Part shown: piece by piece, positions 22,740 to 35,697 of the stretch
Position numbering within the stretch: position 1 is the stretch's first letter
Layout of the letters: each line of letters starts with the position of its first letter
NCBI GenBank assembly: GCA_964030475.1
Contig: CAXIPT010000004.1
Location: 5,651,009-5,715,008, forward strand
DNA from: Tethya wilhelma
Lineage: Eukaryota > Porifera > Demospongiae > Tethyida > Tethyidae
Length of the DNA: 64,000 nucleotides
Reading direction: 5' to 3'
Translations under genes and position numbers: made by a program
Notes under the pieces: model-generated
What the model saw: only the letters and a program-made list of their open reading frames with translations
Told to the model about the DNA's origin: nothing
Database searches by the model: none

Positions 22740-25025
22740 TATATAAGCTAGCCTCGTCCCAAGGCCCGCTTTCGGCCCTCCGCTTTAGCGGGCCGCTTTG
22801 GCGGAGCACACTTCCGCTAAAGCGGAAATGACTTCCGCCAAGGCGGAGCTCATTTTCCGCCAAAGGCGGAGTTTACTTCAGCCAAAGCCAAAAGTCTCGT
22901 GACTAACTCGTGACTTATCGATGAAAGTTTCTACTATGAATTTTCCTGCTTTTAGGCTCTGGGAGGACAACTTAGATATAAGCTAAGTAAAGCTATTCTG
23001 AGACACATTATACATTATTATAGTAATAATCATAATAGTACTCTCATAATTATTGTTTATGAATATACTGATTATCATTTACTTTACTACTCTTATATGT
23101 TCGATTCTGTTTTTGGCATGTTTACCATGGGTACCATTAATTGTGGATCATAAGTAGGCCTTTGCAAATTATGCTTAATTTTTTGCCCATTATGCTATGC
23201 TCTAATCAGTCTACACGAACGCATCGTAATTGTGGGTGTGTCAATTTTTGCTGCCCTTCACGTCACGTAAAATTTTGCACAGAGCTTATTACGTCACGTA
23301 GTACTAAACGCGCGCATGCTAAATTATTCATATTACATCATTGCAAACTACGTTGACTGATGACGTCAAAAGGAAGACACATGGAAGATAATAGGACCTT
23401 TTCAGGATTTTGCAACGGTATATCTCCTCCGTAGTTTTACCTGCATGCTTCTCACTTGGAATACTTGTGGTTCAGGATGGAATGTGCATGCACAGCAAGT
23501 CTTATGAGCTAGAAAGACTTTGCACATGGTTGCCCAAAAATTCCAAGTTACCGCATCAAGAAAGTTCACTGAACATCACTCAGATAAAATTTGTGTATCT
23601 CCAGATAAGACTAGAGTATGGGCACAGAATACGTTCTGCTAAAAGTACAGTGTTTTACAAGCAGCGTGGTGCTTGTCTGATGTCAATAGCTCGAGGTAAG
23701 CGTGTTCAGTAGATCAGTAAAGTACCGCATTTCTAGCGGTTTTTGACTAGTAATTTTAGCTATATAGTTTTAGTTACTGGAATACTACTACAGTATGTTA
23801 TACTGCTAGATGTAAGTTACAACTGGTAGAGTATGGATGCCCTCAGTACTTTTGCACCATGCTGCCCAAAAAATCAAAGTCGTCTGGTCCATTTTATCGC
23901 TACACGGTAGAAATTCAACTTGAAGACAATTTAGACTCTGTATTCCTGTTAAAAATTACATTCTTATAACAAATATAGCTCTAAGAACTATAGCTACTTC
24001 TTTTCTGGCTGTTTCTCCTGTGTTGTCATCACTTCCATGTGCTTGGCCACCATTTTGTTTAACTTCCGGGTGGAAATTAATTAAGGATGCGTTCGTGTAG
24101 ACTGAATGCTCACAATTTCACCTATTATGCTCCACAATTTTACCTATTATGCTCAACATTTTCCTGTTAATATCCATAATTTGTCATGCATTCATACAAA
24201 ATACACAACATCTACCAAGATATCCAGATCTTTTTTGATTGCAATTTGACACAACTGCTGTTAGGATAAGATGCAATTGTTAAGCGATATTATAAGGTGA
24301 TTTATCTAGAGTAAACTATATATTGATTATTCAAACCTACAATAGTTAGTACGAAAGTGTTCAAGTCTATAATTTTTTTTCAAATTATGCCAGGAATTCA
24401 CCTATTATGCCAGCATAATTCTCTGATTCTAATGTTTACCTATTATGCTCAAAATTATGCTAGCATAATTTGCAAAGGCCTAATCATAAGATCTAGATGA
24501 CATTGTTTTCATCACTTAATTTCAATACTTATATAGCAATATTAAGTACAAAATTATTGAAGTCACTGACAAGACTAATATTATTTTAAATACAGCAGTA
24601 TGTACATGTATATATACCTGCATGTTTTCTGCAATTGACTTAATTATTATCATTAATATTGTTATTTATTATTATCATTATTATTATTATTATTAGTGAG
24701 AGAAACATGCCACAAACAGAATCATACATAAGAGTTGTAAAGTAAATGATAATAATATTATTATATTCATAAATAATAATTATGAGAGTATATACTATTA
24801 TAATTATTATTATAATAATGTATAATGTGTCTCAGTCTAGCTTTACTTAGCTTATATCTAAGTTGTCCTCCCAGAGCCTAAAGCAGAAAATTGATGGTAG
24901 AAAACTTTCATCGATAAGTCACGAGTTAGTCACGAGACTTTTGGCTTTGGCTGAAGTAAACTCCGCCTTAGCGGACCGCTTAAGCGGCCAGCTCCACTTT
25001 GGCTAAGGGACCCTAAAACTGGTTG
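22740..25025. mobile_element. 2.3-kb foldback element with nested inverted repeats
   Basis: The left arm (about 22780-23110) and right arm (about 24740-25010) are inverted copies over about 250-300 bp, sharing GACAACTTAGATATAAGCTAAG and AAGTCTCGTGACTAACTCGTG. A second, inner pair occurs: GGCCTTTGCAAATTATGC at 23157 against 24461-24480, and GTCTACACGAACGCATC at 23211 against about 24090. The left tip carries five CCGC-(4-5 nt)-GCGG palindromes. No transposase is apparent in the 1.5-kb interior, which is AT-rich with ATTATGC repeats. It is probably a composite of two inverted-repeat elements, one inserted in the other. Confidence 0.8.
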
Positions 25026-25801
25026 AGCGTTCGATATACATACGTCATGTATGAACACACCCACAAATCTTCTCAAAACCACGTGGTTTCACGGCTTACG
25101 CGCATGCGCAAACAGTGTGTACCAGGCCCGCCTGGGGACGAGGCTAAAGAAAAGCCGGCACGGCGCGGCGCGGGGGGGTTGAACGTGACGTCACAATCAT
25201 GTTACATGCATCATAGATAATACATTATGTATTATCTATGCATGCATGCGCATATCCATGCGATATGCACGTGCGCACGCGCGAAATTCCGAAAATGTTT
25301 ATTATGACCTAAAAGTTACATATTCATGCATGAACCGCATCGCGTGGGACAGATCAACCAGTACTAGGGCATGTACACATGCAGGAGGAAGCTTTAATAT
25401 AGTGTGATCAGTCATGGTGCATGTATATATAAAACATAACGTATAATTTTATTATAATATATATTATTATGAAATCAACATGAGTATTTATTGTCACCAC
25501 ATACACAATAATAAATAAACTAGCTATTATAATTATAATCTTAACAATCTTAACAAATTAACAAGCCTGAAATGTCAAAGACCATGCACTCATGTTTCTA
25601 TAATGGCGGAAAGTTCATTATTATCCTTAAACGCCGTATACTATAATTATATTGATATTCACTTATTGTACACCTCAGTCTGTACATTTTCACGGTCCAT
25701 TGGCTTAGGTAGATTTTTTTGCCTCAGCTAAAAGGAGGGAAATGATATCGCTTATGCTAGTGATGCATGCTGTGTAATTATATACTTGCAAGTTGCAAGA
25801 C

Positions 25802-26474
25802 TCATGCATTTATTATTATACAAAATTTTAAATTATTTTTAGTAAGCATAGTTAATTTTGATCTCTGCTTACATGCTTTCGCTGAAATCTCTTCTTTGCT
25901 GGGTAGTTCTCCATTGCCTTTCATAAATTTATATGCCATTTCTGTTAGTTGCTTCTTTTTGTCCTCAGAGAGTTCATCACCTACATTCAGTGATTGCATG
26001 TGCACAATATTATGAGGCTGAGATTAGTATAGCCATGCATTCATTCATTCATGTGTAGAATAAATTTTATGATAAAGTTATTAGTATATGTGACGATTAA
26101 TTGTGATAAGTCTTATTGAGTTGTGATGCTGACCTTCATATTCTTGACGATGTTCATCAAGATATTCAGCTGCATTGTAGTTTAATGATACAAATTTAAT
26201 ATAGTGCATTAAATTCACAATTATAGCTGGCACCAAAATAAAATAATGACTAAATGCATGCACGGTGGTTATTAAGCTTATAGTTTATGCTAACAGTAAC
26301 ACGCTTACCCACTTTCCTTGGGACGGGATCATTGTGGCAAGAAGGACAAACAGCGCCAGTGAATAAGTTTCCTCCATATTCACTAATCCGTCTAGTCGTC
26401 TTGCAGTGAGGACATTGATAAGGAATGAAGCTACCTAGCGTATTTCCAAGATCAGCGAAAAACTCAGCAGCCAT
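25802..26474 (-). CDS. Small zinc-ribbon protein, three exons
   Basis: Exons on the minus strand: 26474-26309 (ATG to GTAAGC donor), a 36-bp exon at about 26169-26134, and 25990-25802 (stop TGA). Phases agree (1, 1). The product is about 130 aa: MAAEFFADLGNTLGSFIPYQ, then CPHC and CPSC separated by 20 residues (a two-knuckle zinc-ribbon-like arrangement), a charged helix EYLDEHRQEY, and a Lys-rich helical end with KKKQLTEMAYKFMKG. No signal peptide or TM. Family not recognised; a role in nucleic-acid or protein binding is only a guess. Its start lies 292 bp from the divergent GTPase gene. Confidence 0.75.
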
Positions 26475-26766
26475 CGTTCAGTATTTTGTTCAAATTGCGC
26501 GTAATAGCGTTTTGCAGTCCACTGGTTACCGTAGCAAGCTGGTGTCTACAGTCGGGCAGTCAATGTAAGACTTGCAAGCGACCGGCAAGAAGTTACAACT
26601 TATGCAAGTGAAATTTTTTTGTCAATTTCTCAGTCATCCAACCAATCCGATTGCATTACGATGACGTAATAATTATGTAGCCACAATTAACGACCGACCC
26701 ACGATTCCACTTGCCGCTGACTGTGGCTACAAGTCGAGAGGTTATCTAGCGGAGACTCAAGTTATA
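26475..26766. promoter_or_regulatory. Putative bidirectional promoter
   Basis: The 292 bp between the start codons of the zinc-ribbon gene (-) and the GTPase gene (+). Its right part (from 26513) is duplicated upstream of copy B at 17862. It contains GACGTAA/TGACGTAAT CRE-like words around 26662. No TATA box at a convincing distance. Confidence 0.5.
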
Positions 26767-29700
26767 ATGGCTGAGGCTCCGGAATCAAGCGAAAAGGGTG
26801 AGTCTTTGAGATTAGAATCCTGATGTAGACTATCCTATACTTGTTATCTAGTCCTGCGTAGCGCGCGTAATAGCTAACATTACCATGTTGTCAAATTATG
26901 TATCTATTTGGTTCCATCGTTTGTTGGTATTGGTCCAAAAGGTTGACAAACTATAGGCCTAAAATAAACCGTTACTTATAGACACACGTATCATATCATG
27001 ATCTTCAAGCTCTCGCCATGATGGTTTAACAATATGAAACTGTGATGTTCAGGCTAGACGAATTTTTGAATGATCAATTCCAACTATGTGCACATACAAA
27101 TGTGGTGGCTAGTGTACATTTATAGTACACAAAATTTGGGAGACTCGTCCTAAAAAAAGCTTTGCTCAGTACCTCGGTATAACCGGCCTGCGGCAGGCAT
27201 ACGTAAGTCTCCTAAACATAAAGCGGATTCACAATGTTTGCTGTTGCATCACCTAACATTATTTGTCAGAAACGCAATGTATTAAATTTATTAAACATAC
27301 ATTCAGACACATGCTGATCCCATGATGCTATTCGTGACCATCGGCACGGCTACACCATGCTGCCAAAAATTGTATGGGGTCCACATATTCCAGGACATGC
27401 TGCGTTGCATAGTAGAAACTTCATGCATGCAGTTGGCGATGCAGCGCACTCAGTCTGACACAATTAATGTCACGCAGATTCAGAATTTCAGAATGTATGA
27501 GTGAAGTATATACATTCAATAAGGAATATCAGAACACATGCGTGCACTTCATACTGGCATAGTGCCGGCCTGTTTACAATTTTACATCAATCTGGAGGGT
27601 TAATACAATCTATTACACTTTTTGTTATGTAATCAAGGACTATATAACTATAACTAAAAGGGTAAACTACGGCAACGTTATTCCCTCTATCCAGCATAAC
27701 TCATGTTGCAAACTGTGTGATGTTCATGCATGCCAAATTTGTGGGTTGTTCATGCCATAAGGTGTTTATGTATATGGGCCACATTTTGCACAAGGTTGAC
27801 AATGTGTAAGTAGTACACAACATTTAACCATTAACCTTAATAATTAATAGTAATCACTTGCTGGCAATACCGGCTATCTATAGATAGGGGGATTACTTGT
27901 GTACTCATGTACTCCAATTAAACCCTAGCTGTCTGACAGTGTATAGTGAAAGTAATTATTAGTTCAATACCCTCAGACATATTGACTCCTGGCTGGCATG
28001 CATATCTACACAGCTGCAGAGTGGTAGGGGTGAACTGTTAGGTATATATTACTACAAAGCAGCTCTTTGTGAAATCTCTAGCATTCCCCAGTATACAAAC
28101 AACTATTATTCCCTATCGTTCAGTACTATCCAGGGATTATATAGTTTATAGATCATGATAGTAGTGATTTGTGAACACCTATGCAAGGAAACAGGAATTT
28201 TTATTAAGTTTCCTTGTGACCCTCAGTCATGCATAATAATATTCATAATACATCAGCGAAATCATGCATGTTTACCCATAGTGGACAATACAATTGCTAG
28301 CATGCATGCATGCATGCACAAAGTATTCAGTCTGGGTCTGGGAGGTAGCGGCACTCATTACATGGTAGTAATTATTTGGAATGTAGGAAATAATAACCAT
28401 AATAACACACTTGGATTGAAATTTTGAAGCAGACCTTGAGCCTCGGCCTGGTTACTGTGTTATTATTATATTTTATTTATTCAAATTTTCCTTTTTGCAC
28501 TATACAGATTTCGATACAAGCCTACCAGCTGGTATGTAAATTTAATATTATTATAATGTGGTAATCAGTGAAATACTTATGTTCAGTTTTATGGTACTTA
28601 GTTTGGAATGTAGGAAATGTAGGAAACGCGGTAGTAAGGTTTATTTTTGCATTATATAGATATCAAAGGTGTGAACTTTCTTGAAGGGGTGATTCATGAT
28701 GACTTGGTTGACAGATTTAAAGAAATTTTAGAACACCAAGATGCGCTAACAGCAGAGAATTTTGAAGATTTACTTCCAAGATTGACTGCGAATATGGGTA
28801 AGCTAGTAATTTTCATTGTCAGTTGCATACAATGATTGTGATAATGTATATAATGCTTGCATGTGCCAATCATCATTGCTCCATGGGGAAATATTTATTG
28901 TATGACTAGTAATAATGTAAACAGAAACCAGATAATTATGTCACATAGTTATTGTTATTGACAGCTATATACATTATTACAGTGTGTTGGGAAACCAATT
29001 AATGCAGATGCAAATAGCTAGGTCTAGGGTTGCTCACCTGGGATCAATAATTATTCAGTGTATAGTTTTTAAATTGATTACCACATGCATGGGTATGATG
29101 GAGTTTAGACTACCATATAGCCCTTGATACCATAATGGTTCTTGGCCTTTCGTGTTTAAATGTTTTCATCATTGTATCTATAGAACCAGAGGAAGACATG
29201 TCAAAGCTTTTATCTGCAAATGAGCTGAGAATTCTTGGACTGGTATTAGCAAAGTATTTACCATCGCTGAAGGCAAATGGATTAGACATTGAGAATGCCA
29301 AACCAGGACAGTACACAAAGGAGCAAATTGTTGAACGGTTGAAGAGTATTGGCCAAGATCAGCTAGCTCTACTTCTAAGCAAGAAACGAGGTGAGAAAAG
29401 TATGATTTTGTTTCAGGGTATACGTACAGTCATACTTTTGAGAATCACTAATAATTGATGGGGCTATATATCAACTGCAAGATTATGACTGTGCATTAAT
29501 TGGGGAACATCACGTACAAATCAAATAAAAGCCTCCAAGTATTGACCCTAGCGGCCTTAATTGTACCCATGCTGCTCTCAGTGTTTTGAATCAGGAGGAC
29601 ATGGTATCACTGGTGTCCTCATGCCTGTTCAAGAGGTTGACACTGACAGTGGTTCAGTGTCTTTAAAGTAAGTGTGGGTATACAATAGAGTCTGTAGTTA

Positions 29701-32700
29701 GCTGCAGTGTACGTGGCATTAGAATAAATGTTAATTGTTCTGACGACCATTACCGATTAGCTGCAGCTGCCTTTTACCATGACGATCCTTACCAAAAAGT
29801 ATGCAAATCATTGTTGTTGAGTGTGACCAATGAGTCTAGTCAGCATTGTCATCAGTACAACCTCAGAGGCTTGATCTGCTTTGCTTGCATTGTCTTTCAT
29901 TGCTCTGCATGCTCAGTTACCATTAATTGTAGATGAATCAACACTCAGTCCTAGCTCAGGATACCATGGATCCATAATCATATCCCACAGCACTGTTTCA
30001 GTCCCATAGCTGTATATTGCAAAGAGTTAACAATGAACCATGCTCAATTCATAATGTATCTTTACGTATGCATTGATATATACACAGGAATTCAAAACCT
30101 TCAGAGTGAGGTTTATCGTGATGTATATGTAAATGCTTTACGGGATCCGAAGGGTTTCACTGTTGATCTTCAGATTCTAAAAATGATCCTCTGTGGTGTG
30201 CCTCGATCAGGCAAGAGTACTTTCTGGAGACGACTCGTGAGTGAAAACTTTGACACTGACAAAATATCGCAAAGTACAATTTTAGCTGAACATCATTACA
30301 TCCATGTGAGTGTAAAGTCAGCAACGTTTGCAGTTAGTGAAGCTGCCTCAACAACTGACGGTGATTTAGTGTATGACTGGCATCTCTGTAGCGAAGATGA
30401 TGGCTTAGCTTCCAGCATCCACCAAGATCTTGACAAAGAAGCTTTGGTGATATACAAGAAGATATTAGAAACTCGGAGTGCTAACATTTTGACCAATGAA
30501 CAATCCAAAACTGATGCAGTGGTATCTGCAGCCCCTGTTACAAAACGACAAAAGTTGTCTAGTGAGCCTTTAGGCGTGGCTGTAGAAAATGTGCCTGAGA
30601 CTCAAGGCTTACCTAAGATTGAAATGTTCCAAAAAATCGATCAAATATTTGACAGACTAAAAGATCGTCTTACAAATACAGAAGAAGTACCAGATATCAA
30701 TGGAATGTCAAAGATGTTTAATCTGATAGATACAGGTGGTCAGCGAGCATTCCTTGAACTGTTGCCTGTATTAACAATTGGAAAGGCATTGTATCTAATA
30801 TTCTTTTCGTATGCTGATCATCTGAGGAACACACTTCAAGATAAGTACCAAGGAAAGAGCAAAGCTTTTACACTCGATAATCATTACAATCAACTTGATG
30901 TTATCTTACAGTCACTAAGGTGTGTGTCGACAAACACTTTTTTAGAAGATGCCTTGATTGAAAAGAAAGACACTCAGTCTGATGTTACAGCCTTACTAGT
31001 TGGTACTCATACAGATTTACCATGTGATCAGCCTGGCATTAATGGAAGTGTAGATAAATACATCCAAGGGCAAGTAAAAGGCTTCATAGAATCTGAAATT
31101 TTAGAATATGCTAAAATGAGGCAGTTAGTGCTGAGAGTAAACAACAAGACAGAAGATGAGGCAGAATTTAAAGCTTATCGAGAGCTGCTAACAGAAGTTG
31201 TAGACAGGAAATTTTCTGATAGTGCTAAGAAGTTACCTGGTGCATGGTTGATGTTTAGTATCATAGCAAGGAAGATGAAACATGCTGGTTATTCTGTATT
31301 GCCCTACGAACATTGCGAGTACATTGCATCTAAACTATTCATTCCGTCTGCTGCATTAGAAAGCTTGTTGTATTTCATGCACAAGGATCTTGGTATATTG
31401 ATGTACTTTCCCGAAGTCCCTTGCTTGAAGCGACTTATTATTTGTGATCCAGCTGCCGTTTTCACCAGCATATCTGAAATAATAATAAAGACATTTATTG
31501 AAGATGTTACCAAGAAATCTAAAACTGGTATTAAACAGTCTCATTGGTTTATAGAGTATGCAGTGTTTTCGTACGAAACTGTCAATCAACTCACAAAAAA
31601 GAAGCGCAAGTCACTTGAACTAAATACTTTACTAGTACTTCTTCAACACACTGGAATCATTGCTCCTGTTGAATTCTCTAACCCTGATCCCGATTTAGAA
31701 TTCAAGTGCACATTGGTTCACGACCATCAAGAAGACTCGCTACACTGTATTCACCGAGAATACATCATCCCTTGCGTGTTAAAGGCTGCTTCAAAAGATG
31801 AAGAAACAAGAATTAATGAGCACTATCGTGATATTGAATCGATGGTTGCCCCACTGATAATCACCTTCCAATGCAATTTTGCCCCAATGGGTGGATTTTG
31901 TTATCTGTTTACAAAGTTGATCACAGACCAAAGAGAAAATGGATGGAGCCCTCATTTACCTGATGTAAACTCGCCAGATGATTGCCCAATCGAGAGAATC
32001 ATTCGAAGAAACAAAATCACTTTTGTTATTCGTGGAAAGTTTTTTGTTACATTAGTGTCAACAGCTCAGTGCTACAAGGTATATGTTGAACACCGAGAAA
32101 ACAAAAACCAGCTTGGATACGAGTTCATTTGCTATGAAGTTCAAAGAGCCATTAAAGATGCACTCTCAAATTGCTTAAATTCCCAAGTAAGAGATTTCAA
32201 CTTAGCCTTCCAATGTAAAGGACACCAGGAAAAGACAGATTATGAGCAAAACGAACATTTGATGATTCTTTGCCGAGATTTGAACACTGAATCAAATAAG
32301 ATTGTCGCAGTATGTCAGCGAGACGATGCTGAAGTAAATGTTATGGATACCTATACTCATGCTCTAATGGTCTGGCTTCAGGTAAGATATTGACCACATG
32401 CATCTATACAGATAGAGTAATGGTGAATCTTGTCCCTGTATAAATTTACAGTCTCAAACTCAACAGCGTGTTGCTTTTCTTGCATGATTCCAGAAGTGCA
32501 TTTTTGGCAAATATTTACACAATAATAATTGCTTGTGTTTTTTTTTGTGTGTGTGTGTTGTTTTTTAATAAAGGGTCCCTTTAGACTCGTAACTAAGCCG
32601 CTCTCTGATCAGCTAAACTCCATTGACGATAAAGTACCATATGCAGAAGAGATAAAATTAAGTGTATGTACATGTTCCACCTGTAAGTGTAACTTTCAGT

Positions 32701-35419
32701 GGAAACTCAACGGACGGCAACTCGAGTGGGATAACCTTTGGTACATGGGTGCAACATCACAAACACTTACTCTCAAACATTTCTGTAAAGAATATGAAGG
32801 AGTATATGTGTGCACTGTGACAGATGACAAAAATGAAGACTATTCTGAATCCTTTGCAGTAATGCTAACATTAAAGGGTATGTAAATTTTCATAGATATA
32901 TAGAAAGTTATTTTCGGACTACATAAATTATACAAATTAACTGTTTTGTTTTGTTTTCTTTACAGCTCCAAAAGAATTTGATATCAAGTTGGATGATGAA
33001 AGTTTTCATGCTTACCTCAATGACAAAGGCCTCTCACCTGATGATATTGGTAGCTTAAAATGTATGTTCTAATACTAATGATACTAATTTCAGGCTAATA
33101 CTAAGTTAAGGAATAAGGATATAATGCTCTTCCTTGCATTGCTCAGTGAAATTGGCAGTGATCATGTGCATGTTCAGCTGTTACCTAAAACAGTAGTTAC
33201 TGTATACTTAGTGAAAATCCTGCCAGTCACTAGATTATAAATTAAGAAATGCAATGATTGCATGAATCATAACAGCTAATAATTTTTTTAGTAATTATCA
33301 TAATTATTGGCTGTTGTTCATAGCTGACAAAGTCAATGCTGAGAGCTTCAGTGAGGAAACCATACCTAGCGACATAACAAAGGGAGGAAAGAAACTTCTG
33401 GAAGATCTATTGAAAGGTAATATTATAATGACTATAAGTTTGCTGTAATCAACACTCAAGTTTGACTTGCATGACATTGTGTATTATGCATGCTCAAACA
33501 CTGCATGTATTTTAATATTATTGTATAATGATTTTGACATAGTTGTTATTAGTATCATTTATACAGCTGTAAAGCTCAGAGGTCAGTCCAGTAATAAGTC
33601 CACCACTTCATCTCAATCTCAAGGTAAACTCAACTGAAAATCCAATTAACCTGCATCTATTATAATAATAATTAATTAATAATTATTACAATGACATTAT
33701 AATCCTTGCAGATGAACTAACTGAGTCTCATTGGAGTGATGTTGTTCTTTATTTGAGAAAAATGGATCGAGGACAGATAAGGATACTTGGTGGAGTGTTA
33801 GGCTTGGATACTTTTAATCTTGACAAAATGCAAGAATTCCCTGATGATATGGTGAGAGCTTGGTTGAGAAAACAGGACAATGTGATACAAAAGTGTAGCG
33901 GTATCCTCACATGGAGAGTGTTAGCAGATGCACTCGAGAGAGTTGGCCAGAATGGCATTGCCGGGGACATCCTTAAAGATAAGTGTGGACAGAATGACTC
34001 TCACCAGGACAGGGGTACGAGTTAATAATAATTCTCAGTATTGACTTTACATTATCATGATAATATTATTATAATATTTAACATTATTTTCATACTAATA
34101 ATAGTCACAAACTTTTCCACAGTATATATACGTCTTGTGAAATTTTTTGATGCTACAATGTCATGCTTTTTTTCTAAACTCATGAAGGTCACAAAAATAG
34201 AAATGCTATTATCACCTTTTATGTTGCTATGCATGCATGCCCATTTTAGATAATGACTCGAAAGACAAGCTTGTTGCTGGAAATTCTGATAAAAGAAGTG
34301 AATCTAGTACGTAAGATTTAACTAGTGAACATACTTATAATATACAAAAAAAATTATAAATGTCTATGCTTGTTACATGTTATGTTACATGTTTGCAGGC
34401 TTCTCAACAGGAATGTCACTACCTGCATTTATTGAATGGTTGAAATGTGAACAAGTTCTTGAACGTGATTGGAAAATCTTGAACGGTAAGAGTTTGCATG
34501 CCATACTTTTGTTATGTCAAACCAGCAATCACATAATTATATCATTTTCACATGCACCTTTTGCTAATAAAAATGGTTATGTATGGACAAGCCAGGGCAC
34601 TCAGTTACAGCTACCGTGTGTGTATTATACACATAAACTGTGTTTATATGTACACGTCTTAACGTCTATATAGGGGCCCGGGGCACTTAATTTTAATTTG
34701 CACGCATCACTATTATAATAATTCATTATCATGACCTTTTTTCACATGCAGAGAGTGGTGTCAATGCAATGGCATTTTCTATGCTGAAAACAGATGATCT
34801 AAAAGAGTTGAAAATCTCATTTGGTGGTAAACGAATTCTGAAACCTCTCATTGAAAGAATTAATAAAATTAATCATGCAGGAAATTCTGATGAAAGAAGT
34901 GAATCTAGTAAGACTTAACTAGTGAACATACTATAATTTTGTAATAATAAATTATGTATGTTTGCAGACTTCTCAACAGAAATGTCACAACCTGCGTTTA
35001 TTGAATGGTTGAAAAGTAAACAAGTTCTTGAACGTGATTGGAAAATTTTGGATGGTAAGAGTTTGCACGCCATAATATGTCAAACCAGCAACCTTTTGCT
35101 TAAAAAATGGTTATGTATGGCCAGGCCAGGGCACTCAGTTGCAGCTATATACTTCATTTGAATTATACGCATAAACCATGTTTTAATTGTTTGTATATGT
35201 CTTGCCCGGGCAGGGCAGGGCGGGTGGGTGGGTGGGTGGTTCTTGCACACATTACTATTATAATTCATATCACAACCTTTTTTTTCAGATGCAGAGAATG
35301 GTATCAATGCAATGGCATTTTCTATGCTCGATAGAGATGATCTAGAAGAGTTAACTATCTCATTTGGTGGTAGACGAATTCTGATAACTCTCATTGAAAG
35401 AATTAGCAATCAGTCATGA
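26767..35419 (+). CDS. Roc-like GTPase with Ig-like, SAM, Death and two SAM domains
   Basis: Fifteen exons with consistent phases: 26767-26797, 28508-28531, 28660-28797, 29184-29390, 30088-32381, 32574-32877, 32966-33061, 33324-33416, 33567-33623, 33712-34014, 34250-34306, 34399-34485, 34752-34907, 34968-35054, 35289-35419. Total 1,354 aa, no signal peptide. Residues 19-133 hold two helical, death-fold-like modules. The GTPase exon (134-898) has P-loop GVPRSGKS (170-177), switch II DTGGQ (about 347-351) and GTHTD in the NKxD position (about 439-443). It is followed by a COR-like winged-helix region (DLGILMYFPEV...LIICDP). Residues 899-999 are Ig-like (CNFQWKLNG, YEGVYVCTV), then a SAM-like domain, a Death domain (1082-1183: LTWRVLADALERVGQ) and two SAM domains (about 1203-1354: GGRRILITLIERI). 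Roc-COR proteins with Death domains are known signalling GTPases (DAPK1-type), but this order has no kinase or LRR. Probably an intracellular innate-immune or apoptosis adaptor; that is inference. Confidence 0.85.
27000..28507. other. First intron of the GTPase gene
   Basis: Long 1.7-kb intron (26798-28507), in part duplicated in copy B. It contains TGCATGCA runs near 28300 and no other recognised gene. Confidence 0.6.
29391..30087. other. Intron with a possible frame-shifting cassette exon
   Basis: An AG/GT-bounded open segment at 29595-29667 (GGHGITGVLMPVQ...) continues the frame of the exon ending at 29390 but leaves phase 2, while the GTPase exon at 30088 needs phase 1. Including it would shift the frame before the P-loop. 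Skipping it restores the frame. Confidence 0.4.
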
Positions 35420-35697
35420 CTGTATGATCACGTGACAGTAGCTTAATTGTGTAATGCTAGCTATTATTATCGCAAATGTAATGCAAGACTTATAATTATA
35501 CTGTTAATGTATTGCAAGACTTATATACTGTTCATGTATTTAATGCTATAGCTAATAACTTTAATGTTGAGGTCTATTTTTTTTCTTGTTCTTCTGCGCA
35601 TGCGTGTCCGTGAGCGGTTGTGGGAGGAAGTGTTTGTGCAAACGTGGGAGGGGCTAGGCTAATTTTTGCGGTCAACATAATCTTTTCCAGACCGCAT

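Noticed and set aside
22793..22869. CRISPR-like array
   Set aside because: The units are palindromes with variable centres and 9-10 bp spacers within a eukaryotic transposon; not a CRISPR repeat-spacer layout.
23141..23712. Reading frames inside the foldback element as a transposase
   Set aside because: No catalytic motif or homologous block is visible, and the frames are short and AT-biased.
35620..35697. Upstream extension of channel paralogue 1 from ATG at 35620
   Set aside because: The extra 26 residues have no counterpart in paralogue 2, cover a sequence also found in the copy A 3' flank, and end in a pyrimidine tract.
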